Shown here: piece after piece, positions 27,922 through 35,756 of the stretch
Numbering within the stretch: the stretch's first letter is position 1
Layout of the letters: each line of letters begins with the position of its first letter
DNA from: PFJX01 sp040751755
GTDB taxonomy: Bacteria > Pseudomonadota > Gammaproteobacteria > Burkholderiales > Thiobacillaceae
Reading direction: 5' to 3'
Length of the DNA: 64,000 bases
Assembly (NCBI GenBank): GCA_040751755.1
Contig: JBFMHC010000020.1
Coordinates: 62,001 to 126,000, forward strand
Translations under genes and position numbers: made by a program
Notes under the pieces: model-generated
What the model saw: only the letters and a program-made list of their open reading frames with translations
Told to the model about the DNA's origin: nothing
Databases searched by the model: none

Positions 27922-29347
27922 ATGCAGCGGCTGGCGGAACGGACCTTCAGCGCAGAGGACCAGGCGCGCTTCGCCGCCCTCAGCGGCGACTTCAACCCCA
28001 TGCACATGGATGCCGTCGCCGCCCGCCGCACCGCCGCGGGCGCGCCGGTGGCGCACGGCATCCACTCGCTGCTGTGGCTGCTCGACACGCTTGCCGGGCG
28101 GCTGCCCGACCTGCCCGCGGTCGCCGCCTTCAAGGCGCGCTTCAGCCGCATGGTCTACGTCGGCGAAGCGGCCGAGGCCTGCCTGGTGCAGCGCACGGAC
28201 GCGCAGTTGCGGGCCGATGTCCGCGTCGACGCCGCCACCGCCGTGCAACTGACCCTGACCTTCGGCGCGCCGGCGGAGGCCGAGCACGACGATCTCGCCG
28301 ATGCCCCGGTGATGCGGCCGCCCGCGACGCCGCTCGACCGCGTGCCGGAGGAGATGGCGAAGCTCTCCGGCCGGCTTGCCTTCCACACGCCCGCCGCGGA
28401 GTTGGCGCGTGCCTTCCCGCATGCCGCACGCCTGCTCGGCGCGCAGCGCGTGGCGGCCCTGGCTGCCACCACCTGTCTGGTCGGCATGGTGGTGCCGGGG
28501 CTGCATTCCATCTACGGCGGGCTGAGCGTGACCCTGCGCCGCGAGGTGCCCGACGACGCGACGATCGGCTACCGCGTCACCGCCTACGACGAGCGCATGC
28601 GCCTGCTGCGCCAGGAGGTGATGGGCGCCGGCATCCACGCCACGCTGGAGACCTTCGCGCGCCAGCCGCCCACGGCGCAGGCGGACATGGCCGAGGCGGC
28701 GAGGCATGTGCGGCCTGACGAGTTCGCCGGTGTGTCGGCCCTGGTGATCGGCGGTTCGCGCGGCCTCGGCGAATTGACCGCCAAGCTGATCGCCGCCGGC
28801 GGCGGACGCGTCTGCATCACCTACGCGCATGGCCGCGCCGACGCCGAGCGGGTGGCGGCGGAGATCGGCGCGGCGGGGGGGGCGCTGCACGGTGCTGCCC
28901 TATGACATCCACGCCGCCGCCACGCCGCAACTGGCGGGGCTGAACGAGGTGCCCAACCAGCTCTACTACTTCGCCACGCCGGGGATCTTCCGCCCCCGTT
29001 CCGGCCTGTTCTCCAGCGCGCGCTTCGCGGAGTTCAGCCGTTTCTACGCCAGCGCCTTCGGCGAACTGGTGGAAGCGGCGGCGCGGCAGTGGCCGGACGG
29101 CCTGCGCGTCTTCTACCCCTCGTCCGTGGCGGTGGCGGAGCGCCCGCCGGGCATGACCGAATACGCCATGGCCAAGGCGGCGGGCGAGGTGCTGTGCGCG
29201 GACCTCGACGCGCAGTCGAAGACGCTCCGCGTGATGTGCCCGCGCCTGCCGCGACTGCCCACGGACCAGACCGCGACGCTGATGCCGGTGCGCGCCGCCG
29301 ATCCGCTGCAGACGCTGTTGCCGCTGCTGCGCGAGATGGCGGCCTGA
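27922..29347 (+). pseudogene. MaoC dehydratase-short-chain dehydrogenase fusion, frame broken in a G8 tract
   Basis: First frame (27922-28905, 327 aa): a MaoC-like hot-dog domain with DFNPMHMD and VAHGIHSL, a second hot-dog-like stretch, then a Rossmann start LVIGGSRGLGELTAKL. The G8 run at 28875-28882 shifts the frame. With seven Gs it would read on into PYDIHAAATPQLAG, then the SDR active site (YPSSVAVAE; YAMAKAAGEVL, YxxxK) to 29347. The restored protein is about 474 aa. Likely roles are hydration and reduction of an acyl-ACP group. Phase variation, decay or sequencing error are all possible. Confidence 0.7.
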
Positions 29348-29353
29348 ACCGCC

Positions 29354-30883
29354 TCAGGCGGCGGGGGTGGCGAGGTAGTCCAGATCGTCCGCCGCGCGGG
29401 AGAGCAGGGCGACGCTGAACTCGCCCCATTCCTCGCGCAGGTGCTTCACGCCCACCAGCCAGGACTGCCGCACCGGCAGGCCCAGCGCCTCCGCGGCCCG
29501 CGCGATCACCGGCGGCCGCGCCATCAGGAACAGGCGTGCCGGCGCCTCGGCGCGCAGGGTGGCGAGCAGCCTGTCGAGGCGGTCCGCCTCGTCCTGCGGC
29601 GGCACGATGCAGCAGTGCAGATGCGCCGCCGGCAAGGGCTCGCAAGGCGCATCGAGCGTCCCGGCCTCGATGTCGTAGCGGCGCACGAAGTCGAGCAGGG
29701 CGCCGATGCGCGTCACGTCGCTGGGTTCGACCTCGCGCAGCACCTGGCGCTCCACCACCTCCGCCGGCAGGGCCAGCGGCACGTAGGCCTCGTGCGTGTT
29801 GAACCAGCGGATCTCGTCCGGCCGGTGGCGCAGGCAGTAGGCGCCGAGGATGGCGGCGAACTTGTCGCCGACGAAGCTCGCCGCCACCTTGCCGGAGGTC
29901 TGCACGTTGTGCGCGGACACCGCCGGCTCGCACCAGATGCGGTAGGGCTCGTCCAGGCCCGCGTCGATGCTGAACACGTGGCTCCACTCGAACGGCCGCT
30001 CGCGCGCCGGGAAGTCCACCGCCAGGCCGCGCCGGTTCGCCTCTTCCAGGACCAGGCGCGCGCCTTCCTCGCGGTAGTGGTAGTCGTCGAGGATGGTGGG
30101 CAGGCCGAAGCGCTCCAGGTCCATGAGCCCGGTGGCGGGGTCGGCGAAGGTGTCCCACAGGTCGATGACGCGCCCGGCGTGCTCCGCCAGCGCCACGGCG
30201 ATGCGGTCGTTGAGCAGGCGGGTGAGCCGGCTGCCGAACGGGTCCGTGGTGGGCGGCGCCAGCACCAGATAGACGTTGCCGGAGAGCTTGCACGCCTCCT
30301 GGAACAAGTGGGCGTAACGCTTGGCCATGACGCTGATCTTCGGCAGCAGCGCCTGGTAGCGCGCCTCCGGCGGCAGCTGCCCGAGTTCCGCCGCCGCCTG
30401 CTTCAGGTACTTGCCCTCGCTGTTGAACAGCAGCGAGGCGTCGATGCCCACCGCGAGCAGCAGCTTGGCGTCCTGCGGCAGGCGTTGCAGTGCGCGCAGG
30501 TACTTGCCGCGCATCACCGCGAACGACTCGTCGGTGCAGCTGTTGCAATTGATGCCCTTGCCGATGAAGATCGGCACCAGGTTGGGCGACACGCCATAGG
30601 CGCGGATCAGGCTGGAGCCGATGACGTAGACCGTCTCCGGGCTGCGAAAGCGCCAGCCCGCGACCAGCGGCCGCAGGCGGATCTGGCTGCCGTTGAGGAT
30701 CTGGCCGAGCTGGCGCAGGGCCTCGAAATCGTCGAGGGCGTGGCAGTGCTCGCGCAGCCTGGCCACGGTGTAGTCGAGCGAGCGCGCCTGGCTGCACACC
30801 GCCAGCAGCTTCGCCGCATCCTTGGCGCGCCCTTCGCGCAGGGCGGCGACGGCCTGGGGTACGAGATCAATGAGGGTGTTCAA
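29354..30883 (-). CDS. unknown protein with SGNH-like features
   Basis: 509 residues, no signal peptide. An N-terminal helical repeat-like segment (1-85) is followed by VYVIGSSLIRAYGVSPNLVP (about 86-105), reminiscent of the GDSL/SGNH block I, and later DDYHYREEGARLVLEE, which could supply the Asp-His pair near a C-terminal helix. The last 120 residues (LHCCIVPPQDEADRLDRLL) form a separate alpha/beta domain. Convergent with the MaoC-SDR gene (6-bp gap). No family is confidently recognised; it may be a sugar O-acyl esterase or transferase. Confidence 0.55.
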   Translation of the reverse strand: MNTLIDLVPQAVAALREGRAKDAAKLLAVCSQARSLDYTVARLREHCHALDDFEALRQLGQILNGSQIRLRPLVAGWRFRSPETVYVIGSSLIRAYGVSPNLVPIFIGKGINCNSCTDESFAVMRGKYLRALQRLPQDAKLLLAVGIDASLLFNSEGKYLKQAAAELGQLPPEARYQALLPKISVMAKRYAHLFQEACKLSGNVYLVLAPPTTDPFGSRLTRLLNDRIAVALAEHAGRVIDLWDTFADPATGLMDLERFGLPTILDDYHYREEGARLVLEEANRRGLAVDFPARERPFEWSHVFSIDAGLDEPYRIWCEPAVSAHNVQTSGKVAASFVGDKFAAILGAYCLRHRPDEIRWFNTHEAYVPLALPAEVVERQVLREVEPSDVTRIGALLDFVRRYDIEAGTLDAPCEPLPAAHLHCCIVPPQDEADRLDRLLATLRAEAPARLFLMARPPVIARAAEALGLPVRQSWLVGVKHLREEWGEFSVALLSRAADDLDYLATPAA

Positions 30884-30961
30884 TCGGTTCGACCTGTCTG
30901 GATGTCGGGCGGATCAAGGCCAGTGCCGGCCGGCGAGGCCCGGCGGGGAAAGGGTGAAGGG

Positions 30962-32095
30962 GTGTCGAATAGTGCCATGAAACAGCCGGACGGCGAGCCG
31001 ATCCGCGGCCCCGCGCCGTTCGAGGTGATCCAGCGCCGGGGCCCGCCGGGTGCGGCCGCGCCGGACAACGGCGCAGGCCGCATCGAACTCGCCGTGCCGG
31101 GGCTGCCGGCCGCCGCCGCCGGCGCGTGGGAACTGCATTACCGCCCGCGGCTCCTGGGGCCGCGCGCCGTGGCCGCGCCGCCCGCGCCCGTGGGCCGCGC
31201 CCGGCTCGCCGCGCGCGCGGACGGCTGCCTGGGGACAGTGCTGGAGATTCCCGCCGGCGGTTGGTACGCGCTCGACTGCGCCCTCGTCGAGAACGGCAGT
31301 GCGCGCGCCAAGCAGAGCCTGGGCCCGTTCGGCATCGGCGAGCGTTTCCTCATCGCCGGTCAGTCCTACGCCGGCAACCACCACGACGCGCTGCTGACCG
31401 TGGACGACCCGGAAGGGCGCGCCGTCGCCTACGACCCCGCCGCCCGCGCCTGGCGCATCGCCCACGACCCGCAACCCTCCTGGCTGCTCGCCGAGCAGGG
31501 CGTCACCCACTGGCAGCAACTGGCGCAGGAGATCGTGCGCAAGGGCTTCGTCTTCCCCGGCGGCAGCGTCTGGCCCGCCGCCATGAACGCCCTGGTGCCC
31601 GAATTGGACATGCCGCTCGGTACCCTGTCGGTGGTGCGCAGCGCCTCCAGCCTCGCCGACTGGCTGCCGGGCAGCCCCCTGTTCGACAGCCTGGCCGCCG
31701 CCGTGCGCCACTTCCACCCCTTCCGCGCCATCCTCTGGCAGCTCGGCGAGGCCGACGCCGGCCGCATGACCGCCAGCGACGACTTCATCGCCCAGTTCAC
31801 CCGCCTCAAGCAGGCCCTGGCCGAGGCCACGGGCACGGACCCGGTGTGGATGCTCGCCAAATCCACCTACCACCCGGCCGCGCACGCAAACGCCGAAGGC
31901 CAGCAACGCGTGCGTGCCGCCATCGACCGCCTGTGCGCCAGCCTCGACAACGTCGTACCCGGCCCGGACACCGACCAGCTCGGCCGCGACTACCGCCAGG
32001 TCGACCGGCAGTCGCGCCACTTCACCGCGGAGGGGCAACGCAGGGCGGGCGAGTTGTGGGCGCGGGCCATCGCAGACCTCCTGGAGCGACGCTAG
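30962..32095 (+). CDS. SASA/SGNH-type carbohydrate esterase-like protein
   Basis: 377 residues. FLIAGQSYAGN (GQS block), ILWQLGEADAG and a C-terminal DRQSRHFTAEGQ with Asp and His match the sialate O-acetylesterase-like (SASA) SGNH family. The GTG at 30962 has AAAGGG upstream; an ATG at 30977 lacks a ribosome site. No signal peptide, so it is probably cytosolic. Together with the divergent SGNH-like gene it suggests editing of O-acyl groups on the glycan (inference). Confidence 0.7.
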   Translation: MSNSAMKQPDGEPIRGPAPFEVIQRRGPPGAAAPDNGAGRIELAVPGLPAAAAGAWELHYRPRLLGPRAVAAPPAPVGRARLAARADGCLGTVLEIPAGGWYALDCALVENGSARAKQSLGPFGIGERFLIAGQSYAGNHHDALLTVDDPEGRAVAYDPAARAWRIAHDPQPSWLLAEQGVTHWQQLAQEIVRKGFVFPGGSVWPAAMNALVPELDMPLGTLSVVRSASSLADWLPGSPLFDSLAAAVRHFHPFRAILWQLGEADAGRMTASDDFIAQFTRLKQALAEATGTDPVWMLAKSTYHPAAHANAEGQQRVRAAIDRLCASLDNVVPGPDTDQLGRDYRQVDRQSRHFTAEGQRRAGELWARAIADLLERR

Positions 32096-32134
32096 AGACT
32101 GGCGACTAGGTCTGCGTTGTCACAAAAAAGACGC

Positions 32135-32163
32135 TTGCCGAATGCGGTGGGCGTGCGTAGATT
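32135..32163 (+). promoter_or_regulatory. sigma-70-like promoter ahead of the 32202 gene and cassette array
   Basis: TTGCCG and TAGATT are separated by exactly 17 bases. The predicted start is about 30 bases before the next coding start. Because the cassettes lie in the same orientation downstream, it could also supply cassette transcription, as an integron Pc would. Confidence 0.5.
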
Positions 32164-32201
32164 GGCCTAAAAGACATCCATAAAAAATCAGGGAGCGTGT
32201 C

Positions 32202-32576
32202 TTGGTGGCCACAGAAGCCCATACATCCATTGTCTCGTGCGCAGCCTTGGCCGCGCGTGTCACCAAACGCCTGTCCCCTGGCCAGAACGGCACCAAGCGT
32301 TATCAGACTGAATTTGGCGAAAGCCTGGTTTGCGTGCGCTATCGGCAAGATGAAAACAGGCGCTACACCACTGTCGAACTCCTGGTCGATCACAGCGACC
32401 TCTCTCCGCGAGGCCCCTCGCTAAAGGATTTCGTCGCCGTACACATCGACTACCGGGAGAAAGAGCTGCGCCAACTCGCCAAGGAGGAAGGTGCCATGTG
32501 GGACCCGGACAGCCGCGTTTGGATCATGCCGCGTTCACTTGCCAAGCGGTTGGGCGTTGAGGACAGGATCAAATAG
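32202..32576 (+). CDS. hypothetical protein
   Basis: 124 residues from a TTG (a GTG lies one codon later), GGGAG upstream. The N-terminal half is basic; the C-terminus (HIDYREKELRQLAKEEGAMW, then DPDSRVWIMPR) looks like a compact DUF5710-type nucleic-acid-associated module in which a chain is told apart by Lys/Trp pairs, but this match is weak. It has a GC content between the glycan genes and the cassettes. Last gene before the cassette array. Confidence 0.55.
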   Translation: MVATEAHTSIVSCAALAARVTKRLSPGQNGTKRYQTEFGESLVCVRYRQDENRRYTTVELLVDHSDLSPRGPSLKDFVAVHIDYREKELRQLAKEEGAMWDPDSRVWIMPRSLAKRLGVEDRIK

Positions 32577-32582
32577 TTCCAG

Positions 32583-32688
32583 ATATGGAGATTGCCACCC
32601 ATGGAAGGGTCACTGCCAAATATGGAAATCAGGTGTCGATATATGGAGGCCTTATATCCATATTTGGGAATGCTTCCATATATGGAAG
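32583..32688. repeat. cluster of ATATGGA words ending in a 16-bp palindrome
   Basis: Within about 105 bases the word ATATGGA occurs at 32583, 32620, 32641 and 32682, its complement TCCATAT at 32657 and 32676, and a near copy (ATGGAA) at 32601. The last pair forms the perfect palindrome CTTCCATATATGGAAG (32673-32688). The spacing is irregular, so it is not a CRISPR or tandem repeat. It lies directly before the first cassette junction and could be a protein-binding region. Confidence 0.7.
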
Positions 32689-32692
32689 TGGT

Positions 32693-32711
32693 GTCTAATT
32701 AATAGTTAGGC
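32693..32711 (+). repeat. collapsed attC or attI-like recombination site
   Basis: GTCTAAT (R''-like) is followed after five bases by GTTAGGC, the GTTRRRY core at which cassettes are joined. The imperfect stem normally between them is absent. Either the remnant of a deleted cassette site or the distal end of an attI. It marks the left border of the array. Confidence 0.55.
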
Positions 32712-32722
32712 CGCTGAGCGAC

Positions 32723-33112
32723 ATGGATGCAACCAGTTCGATTACTCCACTTGGGTACCTCTTGGCTGCATTCATGCTCACGCCAATACTGACCCCAATT
32801 TCTAGTGTCGCGTACTTCCGCGCCTCCCCATCGTCACAGCAGTTTGTCTTGCGGTTGCTCGCTTCAGCGCATGGCGTCCTTATTACACTCGTCTTTCTCA
32901 TCGGTGCGGCGCTTCCAAGCTTCGTATCTCCGAGCCCGGCATATGGCCTCACCTATCAACTGATGTGCTTGCTCTGTGTAGTCCTCATGGCCGCTTCATT
33001 CTTCTTGTTCCGTGGGAGGAGAAGCGTTCATTTATTTCAACTTCTAAATTTGGCGGGGGTCGTAGCTACGCTGTTTCTTGGCGGCATGGCAATTACAGGG
33101 GTGTGGCTGTGA
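32723..33112 (+). CDS. cassette 1: small integral membrane protein
   Basis: 129 residues with about four hydrophobic helices (for example YLLAAFMLTPILTPISSVAY and VATLFLGGMAITGVWL). No recognised family. It starts 11 bases after the GTTAGGC core and ends eight bases before the next attC, the tight packing typical of integron cassettes. Base composition is AT-richer than the glycan genes on either side. Confidence 0.65.
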   Translation: MDATSSITPLGYLLAAFMLTPILTPISSVAYFRASPSSQQFVLRLLASAHGVLITLVFLIGAALPSFVSPSPAYGLTYQLMCLLCVVLMAASFFLFRGRRSVHLFQLLNLAGVVATLFLGGMAITGVWL

Positions 33113-33119
33113 TCCCGCA

Positions 33120-33200
33120 GCCTAACACTGCGGTCAACAAGGACTCCCAAACAGCAGGCTTCGCCAGCCGTTTGGGTGCCTGTTACCTTCGACGTTAGGG
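33120..33200 (+). repeat. attC site of cassette 1
   Basis: 81 bp from GCCTAAC to GTTAGGG. The interior folds into a long imperfect stem: CCCAAAC and GTTTGGG arms surround GGC-TTC-GCC, with unpaired bases as in extrahelical attC positions. It has the size and end sequences of a functional attC. Confidence 0.85.
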
Positions 33201-33206
33201 GGAGGT

Positions 33207-33551
33207 ATGGCGCTGACACCAGAACAAGTGCCAAGTCTGAGTTACGACCAACTCCTTGAACACATTCGTTTGTCCAAGGTGAACAGTGAGGAATACGCTG
33301 GGCTACACACAGCACTCAGAGAAGAACTGCAAAAAAGAGAGCCCACAAACAATTACAAATGCTTCAAGTGTGGTCACACCGAATTTGAAGAGCACCAAGC
33401 CAGAGTTACTCAGGGTTTCTGGAGTGCATATTTTAATTTGCAGTCTGGGCGCTATCGGGCGGTTGTTTGCTCAAGATGTAAATTCACTGAGTTTTACCAA
33501 GGGGAGGTCAGCGTTGGACAACAAGCAATCGATTTCTTATTGGGCAATTAA
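33207..33551 (+). CDS. cassette 2: zinc-ribbon protein
   Basis: 114 residues. Two Cys pairs (CFKCGHTEF and CSRCKFTEFYQG) frame a basic/aromatic stretch, the layout of the zinc-ribbon family annotated as predicted nucleic-acid-binding (zinc_ribbon_13-like; from memory). An N-terminal helical part (about 1-45) precedes it. GGAGG lies just before the ATG. Function unknown. Confidence 0.7.
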   Translation: MALTPEQVPSLSYDQLLEHIRLSKVNSEEYAGLHTALREELQKREPTNNYKCFKCGHTEFEEHQARVTQGFWSAYFNLQSGRYRAVVCSRCKFTEFYQGEVSVGQQAIDFLLGN

Positions 33552-33554
33552 CCC

Positions 33555-33635
33555 CCCTAACAATCGCTTCGAGAGGGACGCTCCAACAGCCGGCTTCGCC
33601 GCCTGTTTCCGCGCCCCTCAAGCTAAACGTTAGAC
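33555..33635 (+). repeat. attC site of cassette 2
   Basis: 81 bp from CCCTAAC to GTTAGAC, with an inner stem AACAG...GGCTTCGCC...CTGTT. The GGCTTCGCC tip is shared with the previous site, so the two attCs belong to one family. The R'' first base is C rather than a purine. Confidence 0.8.
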
Positions 33636-33644
33636 CTATTCGCC

Positions 33645-34334
33645 ATGCCACAAACCAGCGAAACTTTACGATGTGCAATCTGTGGGATTCGGAATGCCAC
33701 AACGGCCGACCATGTGCCTCCAAAAGCGATTTTTCCGAAGCCTCGTCCGGTCGATCTAATCACTGTCCCGTCGTGCTTCCAATGCAACAACTCTGCGTCA
33801 AAACAGGATGAAGAATTTCGAGTATTTCTAAGTCTTCAACTCGGCATGGAAACACCAAGCACGCGAAAGCTATGGAAGGAAGGGGCGCTTCGTTCTATTC
33901 ACCACAACCAACGCCTAAAGAATCACATCATCAACAACTCATGGGAGGTTGATGTTATGACTACTGAAGGTATCCACTTAGGCAAGCAGCGAGCCGTAAC
34001 CGTGCCTGCCAGAGCACATAATTCAGTTCTTGACCGAACGGTTCGGGGCTTATATTTCCACCATTTTGGCCATATCCTTGGCCCTCAGGTGGCTTGCCGA
34101 GTTGCACCACTCAATGGCCTGTCAGGGGAAATCAAGTCGGTTCTTGAAATGATGGCTTTCGGCTCTGTTGGTGGAGATGCACTCATTTACCGGTATGGCC
34201 GTGCTTCAGATTCGCCACTCGACTCAATGTGGTTGCTTCTGTTCTACAAGCGCTATCTGGTGCTAGTCGAAACCCGACCGAAATCTAAGTCTAACTCCCC
34301 GCTCCAAGGGACGCCCGCAAGCGGGCGCCCCTGA
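33645..34334 (+). CDS. cassette 3: HNH-endonuclease-like protein
   Basis: 229 residues. CAICG, ADHVPPKAIF and CFQCNNSAS form the Cys-flanked His motif of HNH-type domains (residues about 10-50), in which DHVPPKA corresponds to the catalytic DH. The remaining 170 residues are unassigned. The last codons (about 15) lie inside the attC, a sign that the present stop may be set by the cassette junction. A nuclease role, possibly defensive, is inference. Confidence 0.65.
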   Translation: MPQTSETLRCAICGIRNATTADHVPPKAIFPKPRPVDLITVPSCFQCNNSASKQDEEFRVFLSLQLGMETPSTRKLWKEGALRSIHHNQRLKNHIINNSWEVDVMTTEGIHLGKQRAVTVPARAHNSVLDRTVRGLYFHHFGHILGPQVACRVAPLNGLSGEIKSVLEMMAFGSVGGDALIYRYGRASDSPLDSMWLLLFYKRYLVLVETRPKSKSNSPLQGTPASGRP

Positions 34335-34349
34335 GCTAGCACGTTAGGC
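34289..34349 (+). repeat. attC site of cassette 3
   Basis: 61 bp from GTCTAAC to GTTAGGC. The stem GCTC-AGGG-CGCCCGC closes on an AA tip with matching arms. Shorter than the 81-bp sites, but complete. It overlaps the 3' end of the HNH-like gene. Confidence 0.8.
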
Positions 34350-34383
34350 TTGGCTAAGGCAACGCCGCATTAATGGAGGAAAG

Positions 34384-34566
34384 ATGGCAATCAAACAACG
34401 AGACTTAAGATCCGCAGCGGTCAGAACTCCTCGTGTTGTTATTGCGAAGTCACTAAATGAGGCGCTATCCAAGAATCAACAGACTGCCTTTCTATGCCAT
34501 AGCCACAAGGACAAGAATTTGGTAGAGGGATTGCAAAATCTGTTGAATGAAAGTGTTCGGTTTTGA
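34384..34566 (+). CDS. cassette 4: truncated TIR-domain protein
   Basis: 60 residues with a good GGAGGAAAG site. The C-terminal half reads TAFLCHSHKDKNLVEGLQNL, the first strand and helix of TIR domains (pattern FxSHxxKD). The protein stops about 28 residues into the domain, before the catalytic Glu, so NADase activity is impossible. The 166 bases up to the attC contain only a 63-codon frame without TIR similarity, so this is a fragment, not a simple frameshift. Confidence 0.6.
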   Translation: MAIKQRDLRSAAVRTPRVVIAKSLNEALSKNQQTAFLCHSHKDKNLVEGLQNLLNESVRF

Positions 34567-34732
34567 AGTAACTCAAGGAGATTTTGAGGTTATCTTCTCT
34601 GCCTCTCGGCAAGGATGTGGTGCGTCTATCAAAAAGATAGCTCCAGTTGGGGAGGGTAAATTCAATCTGGGGGCAGTTCCCCTACTTCCCATCGACACTG
34701 ACTCATGCAAATCCTTCAAGAGGCTGCGCCTC

Positions 34733-34798
34733 TCCTAACTAATCATTCCACCGGCCTGCGCGAAAAGCCGCGCAGGCCGGTGAATTTAAACGTTAGGT
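34733..34798 (+). repeat. attC site of cassette 4
   Basis: 66 bp from TCCTAAC to GTTAGGT with a strong inner hairpin (ACCGGCCTGCGCG / CGCGCAGGCCGGT around a short A-rich tip, extended by ATTC / GAAT). Confidence 0.82.
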
Positions 34799-34840
34799 CG
34801 ACTTGTCAGCGAAAATATATTCAGCCCCAGAGATAAGCAA

Positions 34841-35251
34841 ATGAAAATTACAGGAACTTTCAAAACCAAAGACTTCAGGCCAAGTGTTCTTATGCCTTCT
34901 CTAGATATTCAAACCAGATTGCCTACCGGTGTGGCCACGATGGAAAAGATTTATTGCGGACAAATCGAAGGACGATCCGCGACATTGTTCACTGCATCAT
35001 TCGACCAGACGACAGGAAAAGGTGCCTATTGCGCAATGGAGTCCTTCGAGGGCTCGTTGAACGGAAAACACGGAAGATTCAATTTTATTCATTCGGCGGC
35101 AACAAGCGGAAAAGATAGAACAGACGAGTTCTTCTCGATCGTAGAGGGTAGTGGGACAGATGAACTCCGGAATATTTCCGGAAAGGGAGGTATGCGTATC
35201 GATCCTGATGGCACACATCACATTTGGTTTGATGTAATGGATCATTTATAG
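34841..35251 (+). CDS. cassette 5: DUF3224-like protein
   Basis: 136 residues, all-beta. The order of motifs (GTFKTKDF; FEGSLNGKHGRFNFIHS; GSGTDELRNISGKGGM) matches DUF3224, a small allene-oxide-cyclase-like barrel family of unknown role often found in soil bacteria and cassettes. AT-rich codon use unlike the flanking chromosome. Confidence 0.7.
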   Translation: MKITGTFKTKDFRPSVLMPSLDIQTRLPTGVATMEKIYCGQIEGRSATLFTASFDQTTGKGAYCAMESFEGSLNGKHGRFNFIHSAATSGKDRTDEFFSIVEGSGTDELRNISGKGGMRIDPDGTHHIWFDVMDHL

Positions 35252-35266
35252 CCCCGGCAATCGCAG

Positions 35267-35347
35267 GCCTAATCCATCAGCCAAGCAGGACGGGCCGGCA
35301 GCCGACTTCGGCAACTGCCGGCCAGCCACTTACCTCCAATGTTAGGC
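35267..35347 (+). repeat. attC site of cassette 5
   Basis: 81 bp from GCCTAAT to GTTAGGC; inner stem GGCCGGCAG / CTGCCGGCC with a CTTCGG-containing tip. Same length class as the attCs of cassettes 1 and 2. Confidence 0.83.
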
Positions 35348-35402
35348 GTCAATTCTCACGAATATTTAGAATTTCATAATCACTAACTTCAATGGATCAG
35401 CC

Positions 35403-35729
35403 ATGTCCGCAGATTCGACTATTTATCGCGTAGATAAGTTTGTAGTGCCACACGCGGCACGAGAGGAGTTTCTGAAGCGCGTTTACGAGACCCACGAGAT
35501 ACTCCGTCGGCAACCAGGCTTCATTCGTGATGAACTGCTAGAGCAGATCTCCGGTCCTGGTCGCTTCAATATCGTCACGGCGGCGGAGTGGGAGAGTCAG
35601 GCGGCAATTGATGCAGCGCGTGTGGCAGTCGAAACAGCCCGTGCTGCAATTGGATTCAATGCGCAGGAAACTATGGCACGGCTAGGCATTGAACCAGACA
35701 TGGCGAACTACAAGCAGATTGGCTCCTAA
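35403..35729 (+). CDS. cassette 6: antibiotic-biosynthesis-monooxygenase-like protein
   Basis: 108 residues with a ferredoxin-like ABM pattern (YRVDKFVVPHAAREEFLKRV; FNIVTAAEWESQAAIDAAR). ABM proteins are small cofactor-free oxygenases or haem-degrading enzymes; the substrate here is unknown. The stop lies in the first bases of a collapsed attC. Confidence 0.7.
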   Translation: MSADSTIYRVDKFVVPHAAREEFLKRVYETHEILRRQPGFIRDELLEQISGPGRFNIVTAAEWESQAAIDAARVAVETARAAIGFNAQETMARLGIEPDMANYKQIGS

Positions 35730-35754
35730 CCCGCGCCCCTCAAGCACGTTAGAT
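35724..35754 (+). repeat. collapsed attC of cassette 6
   Basis: TCCTAAC and GTTAGAT are present, but only about 17 bases separate them, too few for the usual bulged stem. Probably an internal deletion, which would lock cassettes 6 and 7 together. Confidence 0.6.
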
Positions 35755-35756
35755 TC

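Noticed and set aside
32583..32688. Possible CRISPR or tandem repeat
   Set aside because: Copies are only 7 bases, irregularly spaced and on both strands, with no cas genes.
34547..34738. 63-codon frame after the TIR fragment
   Set aside because: No TIR or other recognisable similarity, no ribosome site, and it runs into the attC; kept only as a note.
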